Shown here piece by piece: positions 16,422-25,243 of a stretch of DNA of 64,000 nt; the first letter of the stretch is position 1; every line of letters starts with the position of its first letter. The notes beneath the pieces are model-generated. The model was not told where the DNA came from. It was given only the letters and a program-made list of their open reading frames with translations, and made no database searches. This stretch comes from Natrialba hulunbeirensis JCM 10989 (GTDB taxonomy: Archaea; Halobacteriota; Halobacteria; Halobacteriales; Natrialbaceae). The stretch is taken from positions 98,337-162,336 of the forward strand of contig NZ_AOIM01000014.1 in NCBI RefSeq assembly GCF_000337575.1. Reading direction: 5' to 3'. Position numbers and translations under genes: made by a program.

Positions 16422-17672
16422 ATGGCGGTTGAGGTCACGCGCACCTACGTTGGTTCCATCCAGAACCAGCGACAGGTCAGCGATGGCCTCGACTCGCTCG
16501 GCGACTCCGCCTCGAAAATCTGGAACGTCGCACGCTGGACAGCCGACCGCATCTGGGACGCAACAGGCGAAATCCCAGACGAAGGAACGCTCAAAGCGTA
16601 CATGAAGAACCGTGAGTGCTGGAAAGATTTGAATGCCCAATCCAGTCAGAAAGTCATCGAAGAACTTTCCGACGCTTTCCAATCGTGGTTCGACCTGCGG
16701 CACACGCTTGACGAGGCGAATCCGCCCGGCTACCGCAAACATGGCGACGACCGACCCAGAAGTACGGTCACGTTCAAAACAGACGGGTTCAAACACGACC
16801 CCGAAAACAACCGTGTCCGTCTCAGCAAAGGCTCAAACCTCAAGGAGTATTGGTCGGACTTCCTCCTCTGCGAGTACCAGACGCGCCCTGACATTGATTT
16901 CTCAGAAGTCAACAGGGTACAGAACGTTCGAGTCGTCTGGAACGGTGACGAGTGGGAGCTACACTTTGTCTGCAAAGTCGAACTCGAAACCAACGACTCC
17001 GCAGGCGACGGCGTTGCTGGAATTGACCTCGGCATCAAAAATATCGCCACGGTCGCGTTCCCCGACGAATACGTTCTCTACCCCGGGAACTCGCTCAAGC
17101 AGGACAAGCACTACTTCAAACGAGCAGAGTACGACACTGAGGGTGAGAATGGTCCATCAGAGAAGTCGATGTGGGCACGTCGGAAACTCGCAGATCGGGA
17201 AACGCATTTCTACCACACGCTTACGGACACCATCATTACGGAGTGTGTCGAACGCGGTGTCGGCACGCTCGCGGTGAGTTGGCCTGAAGACGTGCGAGAA
17301 GCAAACTGGGGCAAGACAGGAAACAAGAAGTTGCATTCGTGGGCGTTCGACCGCATCTACCAGTACCTCGAATACAAAGGCGAGATCCGTGACGTCGAGG
17401 TGCTGAAGAAAAACGAGTGGGATACATCGAAGACGTGTTCAGCGTGTGGTGACGACACGAAGTCCAACCGGAAGCATCGTGGATTGTACGTCTGTTCGTC
17501 GTGTGAGTTGGTCGGAAACGCGGATTGTAACGGGGCGGAGAACATGCGACAGAAGATAACTCCGAGTCCTCACGGCGAGGATAGGAGTAACGGCTGTGTG
17601 GCACAGCCATCGGTACACCTGTTCGACCGCGAGAGCGGGACGTTCAACACGAGAGAACAGGTCGTGTCGTAG
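16422..17672 (+). CDS. tnpB: TnpB, RNA-guided nuclease of IS605-type element
   Basis: This is a 416-residue TnpB/OrfB protein. The first RuvC acid is D202 in GIDLGIKNIAT. A zinc ribbon is formed by C339, C342, C358 and C361. The last RuvC acid is D368 in NADCNGAENM. The second RuvC acid is expected near residue 286-289 (AVSWPED), where Glu289 is the best candidate although it is offset from the usual pattern. TnpB proteins cut DNA guided by an RNA made from the right end of their own element. The ATG at 16422 follows a short AT-rich promoter; a longer open frame upstream crosses the left-end hairpin and is rejected. Confidence 0.92.
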   Translation: MAVEVTRTYVGSIQNQRQVSDGLDSLGDSASKIWNVARWTADRIWDATGEIPDEGTLKAYMKNRECWKDLNAQSSQKVIEELSDAFQSWFDLRHTLDEANPPGYRKHGDDRPRSTVTFKTDGFKHDPENNRVRLSKGSNLKEYWSDFLLCEYQTRPDIDFSEVNRVQNVRVVWNGDEWELHFVCKVELETNDSAGDGVAGIDLGIKNIATVAFPDEYVLYPGNSLKQDKHYFKRAEYDTEGENGPSEKSMWARRKLADRETHFYHTLTDTIITECVERGVGTLAVSWPEDVREANWGKTGNKKLHSWAFDRIYQYLEYKGEIRDVEVLKKNEWDTSKTCSACGDDTKSNRKHRGLYVCSSCELVGNADCNGAENMRQKITPSPHGEDRSNGCVAQPSVHLFDRESGTFNTREQVVS

Positions 17673-17736
17673 ACCGGCAAATATCCCACCTGCGGTACGG
17701 GAAGCCTCGCCGTTTACGGCGAGGAGGATGTCACAT
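17590..17736 (+). ncRNA. Candidate omega/guide RNA scaffold at the right end of the TnpB element
   Basis: In this family the guide RNA overlaps the 3' end of tnpB and the right end, and its last bases outside the element form the guide. Here the right end has the perfect hairpin CCTCGCCG TTTA CGGCGAGG (17705-17724), followed by AGGATGTCAC. If the boundary is correct, the guide would be copied from the 3' end of the aldolase gene. The 5' limit is a guess. Confidence 0.45.
17705..17724 (+). repeat. Right-end hairpin of the TnpB element
   Basis: A perfect 8-bp stem, CCTCGCCG with CGGCGAGG, closed by the loop TTTA. It shares the loop and the alternation of G and C in the stem with the left-end hairpin at 16302. 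Confidence 0.7.
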
Positions 17737-18540
17737 TTAGGCGATGTCGGAATTGCTGTCGTCCACTGCATCCTCGAACGCCGCCAGCGCCTGCTCACTC
17801 CCCGCTCGCACGTAACTCACGTCGACGCCAGCCACCACGAAATCAAACCCGCGATCCAGCCAGCGCTCCACGTCGTCCCCACCGAGTGCGAGCGTCGACA
17901 CCGGTTTGTCTTCCGCGTGGCCCGCCTCGAGTACCCGGTCGACCGCGTCGAGGAATCGGTCGGACTCGAGTTCCCCCACGATGCCGAGCGCCGCTGAGAG
18001 ATCTGCTGGACCGACGAAGAGGCCGTTGAGACCGTCGACGGCGGCGATCTCAGCGACGTTTTCGAGTCCGGCCTCGGTTTCGATCTGTGCGATAGTCACG
18101 GGTTCTGTCTCTGGATTCCGTACGGCGTCGGGGAACGTTTCACCGTACTTCGTCGCGCGGCCGAGGCCGATTCCGCGCACGCCCTCCGGTGGATAGCGGG
18201 TCGCCTCGACGAGGTCGCGCGCCTCGGCCGCGGTGTCGACCATCGGTGCCATGACGCCGTCAGCACCGGCATCCAGGACGCGCTTGATTTCGGTGGGGTC
18301 GTTCTCGGAGACGCGGACGAGCGGTGCGGTTTTGTCGCGCTTCGCTGCATTGGGACTTCCCAGTTCGACTGCACGGATCAATCCACTCACCGTCTCGAGT
18401 GAGTTCGGCGTGTGCTCGATATCGATGATGGCCGCGTCGAACGCAAGCCCGCCGCTGAGTTCGGCGACCGCCGGATCGGCGAGCGTGAGCCAGGTGCCGA
18501 CAATCGGCTCTCGATTTCGAAATTTCGTCGCGAAAGTCAT
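17737..18540 (-). CDS. HpcH/HpaI-type class II aldolase
   Basis: This 267-residue TIM-barrel protein belongs to the HpcH/HpaI aldolase family. Typical blocks are VGTWLTLADPAVAE, IDIEHTPN, GVMAPMVDTAAEA, the metal-binding Glu in ETEAGLENV and Asp in VGPADLSAALG, and the closing GVDVSYV. Members cleave 2-keto-3-deoxy acids such as 4-hydroxy-2-ketoheptanedioate or 2-keto-3-deoxyrhamnonate; the substrate cannot be told from sequence. The stop codon sits directly beside the right end of the TnpB element, so insertion occurred at the very 3' end without obvious damage. Confidence 0.9.
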   Translation of the reverse strand: MTFATKFRNREPIVGTWLTLADPAVAELSGGLAFDAAIIDIEHTPNSLETVSGLIRAVELGSPNAAKRDKTAPLVRVSENDPTEIKRVLDAGADGVMAPMVDTAAEARDLVEATRYPPEGVRGIGLGRATKYGETFPDAVRNPETEPVTIAQIETEAGLENVAEIAAVDGLNGLFVGPADLSAALGIVGELESDRFLDAVDRVLEAGHAEDKPVSTLALGGDDVERWLDRGFDFVVAGVDVSYVRAGSEQALAAFEDAVDDSNSDIA

Positions 18541-18597
18541 CGCTCTCAGTTTCGTCGAACGGCCGATAAAACCGCGGGTCGCGGCGAGTCGAGGGCC

Positions 18598-19497
18598 TCA
18601 GACCGCGAGTACCGTATCCACGACCAGCATCAGCGCGAAGCCGAGGATGAACGCCGCCGTCGCGGTGTCGGCGTAGCCGTGGCCGTGACTCGAGGGCACG
18701 AGTTCGCGAAAGACGACGGCGATCATCGCGCCTGCGGCGAAGCCGGCGGCCACCGGAAAGAGTCCGGAGACCATAGTGACGAGTGCGAAACCGGCCGCTG
18801 CGGCGATCGGCTCCGGGACGCCGCCGGAGAGGGTCGTGTAGAGCAGCGTTCTCCCGCGGGAGACGCCCGCTCGAACAGCGGGAACGGCCATCGCGAACCC
18901 ATCGGGGACGTTCTGGACGGCGATTGCGGTCGCGATGGCGAACCCGATCGCAGACTCGCCGCTGGCGAACGCGATGCCGACCGCGAGCCCCTCGGGCACG
19001 TTGTGGATCGTGACGGCGCTGCCGACGAGGGTGGCGCGGCGGAGGTCGTCGCCGGCTGTCTCGCTGTCGCCAGTTCTGTCACTGCTACCGTCGCCAGTTC
19101 TGTCGCTGGTGTCGTCGGTAGTGTCGGTTCCGGTGTCGTGACCACCATTCGAACCAGCCCCGCTACTAGGATCAACCGATGGCTCGACGATCGCCGTCCC
19201 CTCGACGCGATCCGCCCGAAACCGGAGGTGGAGGTGTGGTAACACCGCGTTTCCGACCAGCAAGAACGCACCGCCCGCGAGCACGCCAGCGACGACCTCG
19301 AGTGGCGAGCCCAACTCGAGTCCGGGCACGATGAGCGCGAAGACGGCCGCACCGACCATGATCCCGGCGGCGAGTCCGAGCGCGCCGTCGTAGGTGCGGT
19401 GACTAATGCGGTCGGTGAAAAAGAGCGGGAGCGCGCCGAGTCCCGTCACTCCACCCGCGACGGCGGCGACGAGGACGACCTCCGCGAGCGAGACCAT
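18598..19497 (-). CDS. ZIP family metal transporter
   Basis: A 299-residue membrane protein with about eight helices. The metal path is marked by HNVPEGLAVG in helix 4 and the related QNVPDGFAMA in helix 5. The loop between helices 3 and 4 (about residues 105-150) is long, Asp/Thr/Ser-rich and contains one His, as in GufA-type ZIP proteins. It should import zinc or related divalent cations. The gene lies between the aldolase and a divergent TenA pair. The loop is repetitive (TGD/SDR units). Confidence 0.9.
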   Translation of the reverse strand: MVSLAEVVLVAAVAGGVTGLGALPLFFTDRISHRTYDGALGLAAGIMVGAAVFALIVPGLELGSPLEVVAGVLAGGAFLLVGNAVLPHLHLRFRADRVEGTAIVEPSVDPSSGAGSNGGHDTGTDTTDDTSDRTGDGSSDRTGDSETAGDDLRRATLVGSAVTIHNVPEGLAVGIAFASGESAIGFAIATAIAVQNVPDGFAMAVPAVRAGVSRGRTLLYTTLSGGVPEPIAAAAGFALVTMVSGLFPVAAGFAAGAMIAVVFRELVPSSHGHGYADTATAAFILGFALMLVVDTVLAV

Positions 19498-19599
19498 AGC
19501 GGTCGTTCACCGACTGTCGGGAAAGGCGTACCTGGCGTTTTCTGATATAAATGGATTATAGCACTAGCTTATATTACTGTGCAGCGCCGTCGGTAGCGT

Positions 19600-20259
19600 A
19601 TGGCATTCAGCGACCAGCTTCTCGAGGAGGGCACCCACATCTGGGACGCACAGAAGAATCACCCGTTCGTCACCGAACTCGCCGCCGGCACGCTCGACGA
19701 GGCGGCGTTCAAGCACTGGGTGAAACAGGACTACCGCTACCTACTCGACTACGCACGCCTGTTTTCGATTGCCGGAGCGAAGGCACGCGACGAGGCGACG
19801 ATGACGCACCTGCTCGGCGTCGCCCACGAGGTGCTCGACTACGAGCTGGACCTCCACCGCGAGTTCGCCGCCGACTACGGCATTTCACAGGCCGAACTCG
19901 AGTCCACCGAGAAAGTGCCGACCTGTGTCGCCTACACAAGTTTCCTCGTGCGAACGGCCCACGAGGGCTCGCTCGCCGAAATTGCGGGTGCGCTCTACCC
20001 GTGCATGCAGGGTTACCTCGACGTCGGCGAGCACATGGCCGACCTCGCCACTGAAGAGCACCAGTACACCCCGTTCATCGAGATGTACACGAGCGACGAG
20101 TTCCGTGAGGCAACGGCGTGGTGTCGCGAGTTTGTCGACGAATGTGGCGAGCGCTACCCGGGTGAGCACGACGCGATGCGTGAGGCGTTCCTGACGAGCG
20201 CGAAACTCGAGTACCGGTTCTGGGAGATGGCCTACACGCAGGAGGGGTGGGGACTGTGA
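19600..20259 (+). CDS. tenA: Thiaminase II / TenA with complete active site
   Basis: This is a 219-residue protein of standard TenA length. The residues of the Bacillus subtilis enzyme are all in place: D44 and Y47 in QDYRYL, Y112 in AYTSF, the nucleophile C135 in LYPCMQGY, Y139, Y163 and a Glu at about 204 in KLEYRFW. TenA salvages the pyrimidine part of degraded thiamine by hydrolysing aminopyrimidines to HMP. TATA-like boxes occur at about 19542 and 19570; no TPP riboswitch is seen. It overlaps the next gene by four bases. Confidence 0.93.
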   Translation: MAFSDQLLEEGTHIWDAQKNHPFVTELAAGTLDEAAFKHWVKQDYRYLLDYARLFSIAGAKARDEATMTHLLGVAHEVLDYELDLHREFAADYGISQAELESTEKVPTCVAYTSFLVRTAHEGSLAEIAGALYPCMQGYLDVGEHMADLATEEHQYTPFIEMYTSDEFREATAWCREFVDECGERYPGEHDAMREAFLTSAKLEYRFWEMAYTQEGWGL

Positions 20260-21056
20260 CCAGCGCCAGCGATGGAATAACTGACCTCGACGGGGTTCCC
20301 GCGACGTTCGAAGCGTACGCCAGGGCTGTCGGCGATGGCGGCGACGGTGATGACGCGCGGTTCACCGACTGGCTCCGTGCACGGTCTGAACCGGCCTGGA
20401 CCGATGCCGTCACCCATCCGTTCACGCGGGACCTCGGCTCCGGTGAACTCCCCAAAGACGTGTACGCCGAGTACCTCGTCCAGGACTACGCGTTCGTCGA
20501 CGAACTCGTGGGCGCGTTCGGCCACGCAGTTGGACAGGCTTCGGTGATGGACGCGAAGCGGCCGCTGGTCGAGTTCCTCGACACGCTCACCGACGAGGAG
20601 AACGACTACTTCGAGCGGTCGTTCAACGCACTCGACGTGTCCGAGGACCGGCGACACGATCCCGAACTCAGTGACCCGATCGCCGCGCTGATCGACCTGC
20701 TCGGTCGCGCGACCCACGTGGGTGGGTACGCCGAGACGCTGGCAGTCCTCGTTCCCGCCGAATGGATATACGAATCGTGGGCGACGGCGGTTGTCGACGA
20801 GTACGCAGACCACGAATCGACGCAGGTGTCCGAAATCGACTCTCTGCCGAGTGCCGGCACCGATCTCCCGTTCTATTACGCCGAGTGGATCGACCTCCAC
20901 GCGATCCCCGCCTTCCGTGAGTTCGTGGACTGGTTGCGAAGCGAACTCGACGCCATTGGTCCCACGCTCTCGCCGCGACGGCAAGCCCGCGTCGAACAGC
21001 TATTCCGTCGGACGGTCGAACTCGAGGTTGCAGTGTTCGAGTCCGTGACCTCATGA
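20256..21056 (+). CDS. TenA-like protein lacking the catalytic cysteine
   Basis: The 266-residue product is a second TenA/HO-fold protein. Its GTG start overlaps the TenA stop codon (GTGA), so the pair is translationally coupled; a GTG three codons earlier is the alternative. It has a 40-residue N-terminal extension, keeps the helix with VQDYAFVDELV, but where TenA has PC it reads VPAEWIYESW, with Ala and then Glu. This is the pattern of the TenA_E group, in which a Glu pair replaces the cysteine. It may carry out a different step of pyrimidine salvage from its neighbour. Confidence 0.85.
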   Translation: MTSASDGITDLDGVPATFEAYARAVGDGGDGDDARFTDWLRARSEPAWTDAVTHPFTRDLGSGELPKDVYAEYLVQDYAFVDELVGAFGHAVGQASVMDAKRPLVEFLDTLTDEENDYFERSFNALDVSEDRRHDPELSDPIAALIDLLGRATHVGGYAETLAVLVPAEWIYESWATAVVDEYADHESTQVSEIDSLPSAGTDLPFYYAEWIDLHAIPAFREFVDWLRSELDAIGPTLSPRRQARVEQLFRRTVELEVAVFESVTS

Positions 21057-21145
21057 ACGCACTCGTCCCGGTTCGGTCGCACTGGTAGCTGTACGTCCGT
21101 TGTTCGTTCTTAACTTCTAAGATGTAGCGCTCAGTTGGCTACGTC

Positions 21146-21805
21146 ATGGGTTCTCTTGGCGGCCAAAAGGGTACGCGTCTCACTCTCGGTGCCATCGCGC
21201 TAGCGCTCTTCGGGCTCCTTCTCACGATTCCGTTCGAGGCTGTGACCGGCTGGTCGCTCTCCGGCGTCGACGTGGCCGTCTACAAGTGGCTTCTCGCTGC
21301 GGGGCTCTGTCTGTTCGTCGTCGGGATCGAGAAGCGCTCGCTGTCGTCGATCGGCTTTCGACGGCCCGACCGCTGGGACCTCGCCATTACCGTCGGGCTC
21401 TGGCTCGCCATCATGCTCTCAGTCGGCGTGATGCAGTCGCTGCTCGCCCAGTTCGGGCTACTCGAGACGGCCAACGGGAGCGGGACGCCCCCCGACGGCT
21501 CCGAGCTGTACTGGTCGCTGTTCATCGCAGCCACGGCCGGCGTCACCGAAGAGGTGCTGTATCGGGGGTACGCACTCGAGCGACTCGAGTCGATCACGGC
21601 GTCGACGTGGGTCGCCGGCATCGTGACGGCGACCGTGTTCGTCCTCATTCACGTCGGAGACGGGATCGTCGGAATGCTCGTCTTCGTGCCAGCGGCCATC
21701 CTGCTGACCGTGGCCTACGTCTGGCGACGAACGCTGTTCGTCGTCGTAGGCGCACATGTCGCGGTTAACACCGTTCCGCTCGTGTTGTTGGCTCTGAGTG
21801 CGTGA
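21146..21805 (+). CDS. CPBP (CAAX/Abi-type) intramembrane metalloprotease
   Basis: This 219-residue protein has about six to seven membrane helices. The three family motifs are intact: EEVLYR (E135, E136, R140), FVLIH (F165, H169) and HVAVN (H204, N208). Members cleave peptides within the membrane, such as prenylated protein tails or bacteriocin-related substrates. The neighbours do not reveal a substrate. The start at 21146 is the first ATG and gives a short basic N-terminus before helix 1. Confidence 0.92.
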   Translation: MGSLGGQKGTRLTLGAIALALFGLLLTIPFEAVTGWSLSGVDVAVYKWLLAAGLCLFVVGIEKRSLSSIGFRRPDRWDLAITVGLWLAIMLSVGVMQSLLAQFGLLETANGSGTPPDGSELYWSLFIAATAGVTEEVLYRGYALERLESITASTWVAGIVTATVFVLIHVGDGIVGMLVFVPAAILLTVAYVWRRTLFVVVGAHVAVNTVPLVLLALSA

Positions 21806-21822
21806 GAGGCCGACTCTCTTTC

Positions 21823-22479
21823 TCAGTCGATCGTCACTTCGAGTTCCAGGAGCCCCAGATACGAGGGCGCGTTGCCGCTCGTCCGGAACTCCGTCGGCGA
21901 GGAGTCGACGAGCTGGTAGAACTCGGACTGCGTCGAGGGATGCATCGTCGACCCGTCCTCACGCTGGAGGTACGCCGGCGCGTTCGTCCGGCGCATGTAC
22001 TCGAGTTGCTCCTGCCAGGCGTCGCCGCCGTAGAGGAAAATACCGAACGAGAATCGGCCGGCGGCGACGGCGTCCTGTTTGGTCTCGAACTGCTCGGCCT
22101 CCTCGACCCGGTACTCCTCGTCGCTGATCCAGGCGAGCGCCGCGATGCCGGGTGCTTGCACGAGGTAGACGTCCCATGAGTGTGTTTTGTCGAAGACACC
22201 CCAGGTGTTTCGCGGGCCGACGGAGTTCACTTCGACGCTGAAGGCGGGCCGACCGCGCGAGCCCGTTGGCTCGTGGACGAAGGTTGCGTCGTAGCCGGGC
22301 ACACGGATCCCGCGGTCGTGATAGGCGACGCCCTCGGCCTCGATCCCGAGGTCGTGGCGGTCCGAAAGCTGTTCGACCAGTTCGAGCACCGGGATGCCGC
22401 CGGAGTCCTCGAGTCGCTCCAGGATTGGAGGCAACTCGAGGAGGGCCTGCCAGGAGGCGTTGTCCTGTGGCGCGCTCAT
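21823..22479 (-). CDS. Conserved hypothetical protein
   Basis: This 218-residue soluble protein reads like a genuine haloarchaeal gene but I do not recognise its family. Features include an N-terminal helical region, a beta-rich middle with EGVAYHDRGIRVPGYDATFVH and AFSVEVNSVGPRNTWGVFDKTHSWDVYLVQ (given in parts), and a C-terminus ending LGLLELEVTID. Conserved acidic and His residues in the middle could suit a nuclease-like fold, but this is a guess. The ATG at 22479 is preferred; the frame remains open further but without protein-like sequence. Confidence 0.65.
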   Translation of the reverse strand: MSAPQDNASWQALLELPPILERLEDSGGIPVLELVEQLSDRHDLGIEAEGVAYHDRGIRVPGYDATFVHEPTGSRGRPAFSVEVNSVGPRNTWGVFDKTHSWDVYLVQAPGIAALAWISDEEYRVEEAEQFETKQDAVAAGRFSFGIFLYGGDAWQEQLEYMRRTNAPAYLQREDGSTMHPSTQSEFYQLVDSSPTEFRTSGNAPSYLGLLELEVTID

Positions 22480-22731
22480 GGCCGTCGATCGCCCCCGTGT
22501 GTGTCGGTGCGGGTCGTCGACTCGGTTGCAGCGTTCATACCGGTATGCAGTGGGTCGGGCGGGATTAGCCTTTCCGACTGGCGAGCAGAGTGCTGTCTGC
22601 TGTGGATCATCTGCGGGCCGCGATCGTGGGATTCGGATGTGCTGTGAGGGCTTCGAGTGGCGACCCAAACCAGCGGACGCCAGCCGCCACGGAGCGACAC
22701 GCCTTTTTGACCGCGCGGGGCACTCTGTTGT

Positions 22732-24942
22732 ATGGATCCAAAGCGGGAGCTGACGAGCGTCGATCTCGCCGCCCTCGTCCGCGAGTTCGGCACCTACGAG
22801 GGCGCGAAGGTCGACAAAGCCTATCGCTACGGCGACGACCTCGTCCGCCTCAAGATGCGCGATTTCGACCGCGGCCGCATCGAACTCCTCCTCGAAGTCG
22901 GCGAGGTCAAACGCGCCCACACGGTTGCCCCCGAGCGGGTGCCGGACGCCCCGGGCCGACCGCCCCAGTTCGCGATGATGCTTCGCAACCGCCTCTCCGG
23001 GGCGGACTTCGCTGGCGTCGAACAGTACGAGTTCGACCGGATACTCGAGTTCACCTTCGAGCGCGACGACGGGACGACCCGGATTATCGTCGAGTTGTTC
23101 GGACAGGGGAACGTTGCGGTGACGGACGGCGAGTACGAGGTGATCGACTGTCTGGAGACGGTCCGTCTGAAGTCACGAACGGTCGTGCCGGGCTCGCGCT
23201 ACGAGTTCCCCGATACGCGGACGAATCCGTTGACGATTTCCCGGGAGGTCTTCGGCCACGAGATGGAGGAGTCGGATACGGACGTGGTGCGGACGCTCGC
23301 GACGCAGCTCAACTTCGGTGGACTGTACGCCGAGGAGGTCTGTACCCGCGCGGGCGTCGAGAAGGCGATGGATATCGGCGACGCCGACGAGGAGATCTAC
23401 GACAGGCTCTACGAGGCGATCGAACGACTCGCGCTGGATATCCGGAACGGGAACTTCAATTCGCGGCTGTATCGGGCGTCGGCGGACGACAGTGAGAGTG
23501 AGGACGGCGACAACGACGACACGGGGAGCGACAACGCCAACGCCAATGCCAACGACAACGACACCGGACCGGTTGTCGATGTCACGCCGTTCCCACTCGA
23601 GGAGCACGATGAAGCCGGTTTCGACGGTGAGCCGTACGACACCTTCCTCGACGCGCTCGACGACTACTTTTTCCACCTGGAGCTGGAAGACGAGGAGGAG
23701 CCGGATCCGACGAGCCAGCGACCCGATTTCGAGGAGGAGATCGCCAAGCACGAGCGGATCATCGAGCAACAGCAGGGTGCGATCGAGGGCTTCGAGCAGG
23801 AAGCCGAGAATCTGCGCGAGAACGCCGAACTGCTGTACGCCAACTACGGACTCGTCGACGACATCCTCTCGACGATTCAAGAAGCCCGCGCGCAGGACCG
23901 CCCTTGGGAAGCAATCGAGGCGCGGTTCGAGGAAGGTGCCGAGCAGGGCATCGAGGCCGCCGAGGCGGTCATCGACGTCGACGGCAGCGAGGGGATCGTC
24001 ACCGTCGACGTCGACGGCGAGTACATCGAACTCGTTGCACACGACGGCGTCGAGCAGAACGCGGACCGCCTCTACACCGAGGCAAAGCGCGTCGCGGAGA
24101 AGAAAGAGGGTGCGCTCGCGGCTATCGAGGACACCCGGGAGGACCTAGAAGACGCAAAGCGCCGTCGCGACGAGTGGGAGGAAAGCGACGGCGAATCGGG
24201 TGCAGGCAGCGGGGGCGGTGACGAAGATGAGGGAGAGGACGAGGACCGCGACTGGCTCGCCGAGTCTTCCATTCCGATCCGGGAGAACGAGCCCTGGTTC
24301 GACCGGTTCCGCTGGTTCCACACCAGCGACGGCTACCTCGTGATCGGCGGCCGGGACGCAGATCAGAACGAGGAACTGGTGAAGAAGTATCTCGAACCCG
24401 GCGACAAGGTGCTTCACACCCAGGCCCACGGCGGCCCGGTCACGGTGCTGAAAGCGACCGATCCGAGCGAGGCCTCCTCCTCGGACATCGAACTGCCAGA
24501 GTCGAGCATCGAGGAGGCCGCCCAGTTTGCGGTCTCCTATTCGTCGGTCTGGAAGGACGGCCGCTACGCCGGCGACGTCTACGCCGTCGACTCCGATCAG
24601 GTAACCAAGACCCCGGAGAGCGGGGAGTACCTGGAGAAAGGCGGCTTCGCCGTCCGCGGCGACCGAACCTACTACCGCGACACCCCTGTCGGTGCCGCAG
24701 TCGGCATCCAGTGTGAGCCCTACACTCGCGTTATCGGCGGCCCGCCAGCAGCCATCGAGGGCACCGCGGAGACGACAATCGAACTCGAGCCGGGGCGGTA
24801 CGCGCAGGCCGACGCGGCCAAGCGACTGTACCGTCGCTTCCGCGAGCGCTTCGAAGACGAGACGTTCGTGCGGAAGATCGCCAGCCCGGACCGCATTCAG
24901 CACTTTATGCCGCCGGGCGGGAGTCGGATCGCGGAAGAGTAG
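22732..24942 (+). CDS. rqcH: RqcH / NEMF (NFACT) ribosome quality-control protein
   Basis: The 736-residue protein has the full RqcH layout: NFACT-N from residue 1 (ELTSVDLAALVREF) through PGRPPQFAMMLRNRL, an HhH-like part, a coiled coil at about 340-365 and 430-475, an acidic linker, and NFACT-R from about 520 (WFDRFRWFHTSDGYLVIGGRDADQNE, given in parts). It binds peptidyl-tRNA on split 50S subunits and helps extend or release stalled chains. Two low-complexity acidic inserts (about 245-285 and 480-505) are haloarchaeal. Pelota, another rescue factor, lies 2 kb downstream. Confidence 0.95.
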   Translation: MDPKRELTSVDLAALVREFGTYEGAKVDKAYRYGDDLVRLKMRDFDRGRIELLLEVGEVKRAHTVAPERVPDAPGRPPQFAMMLRNRLSGADFAGVEQYEFDRILEFTFERDDGTTRIIVELFGQGNVAVTDGEYEVIDCLETVRLKSRTVVPGSRYEFPDTRTNPLTISREVFGHEMEESDTDVVRTLATQLNFGGLYAEEVCTRAGVEKAMDIGDADEEIYDRLYEAIERLALDIRNGNFNSRLYRASADDSESEDGDNDDTGSDNANANANDNDTGPVVDVTPFPLEEHDEAGFDGEPYDTFLDALDDYFFHLELEDEEEPDPTSQRPDFEEEIAKHERIIEQQQGAIEGFEQEAENLRENAELLYANYGLVDDILSTIQEARAQDRPWEAIEARFEEGAEQGIEAAEAVIDVDGSEGIVTVDVDGEYIELVAHDGVEQNADRLYTEAKRVAEKKEGALAAIEDTREDLEDAKRRRDEWEESDGESGAGSGGGDEDEGEDEDRDWLAESSIPIRENEPWFDRFRWFHTSDGYLVIGGRDADQNEELVKKYLEPGDKVLHTQAHGGPVTVLKATDPSEASSSDIELPESSIEEAAQFAVSYSSVWKDGRYAGDVYAVDSDQVTKTPESGEYLEKGGFAVRGDRTYYRDTPVGAAVGIQCEPYTRVIGGPPAAIEGTAETTIELEPGRYAQADAAKRLYRRFRERFEDETFVRKIASPDRIQHFMPPGGSRIAEE

Positions 24943-25243
24943 ACCAGTAGACCGGTCTGGCCGCCGTTCGAGACATAGAGGCACAAGACGGCCCTGAACT
25001 GTCTTGGATGCTGGTTTTGATGAGGTTGTTGCGTCGCTGCCAGTTAGTTTCGGTGTGACTACGACCTGTAGGCGGCTGGCCAGTGATCTGTTCGACCAGT
25101 CGTAGTGGAGTGCCTGCGTGTAGTGGCGGCCTCCCACCCTCCTCTTGCCTCCTGTTTCTCCGCCTGTGTCGGTAGCCGTGATCGAAATCCGTTACCACAA
25201 TATCCAATAGTTATTAGTGTACGCATCGCATGACTGTCATTCT
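24943..25243. other. Intergenic gap before the amidase gene
   Basis: No gene is seen. An AT-rich stretch, AATAGTTATTAG, at about 25206-25217 sits at promoter distance from the ATG at 25244 and probably drives the amidase gene. The rest is ordinary G+C-rich DNA. Confidence 0.5.

Larger units (their letters stand above)
16290..17736 (+). mobile_element. IS605/IS1341-type element with tnpB only
   Basis: The element carries a TnpB gene but no Y1 transposase (TnpA), as in IS1341-type members. Hairpins with the same TTTA loop mark both sides (16302-16319 and 17705-17724). The right boundary is placed at the GGATGTCAC just before the stop codon of the aldolase gene; the left boundary is approximate. 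Movement would need a TnpA supplied in trans. Confidence 0.75.

Noticed and set aside
19498-19599. Possible TPP riboswitch before tenA
   Set aside because: The region is short and AT-rich with TATA boxes; none of the conserved thi-box segments is present.
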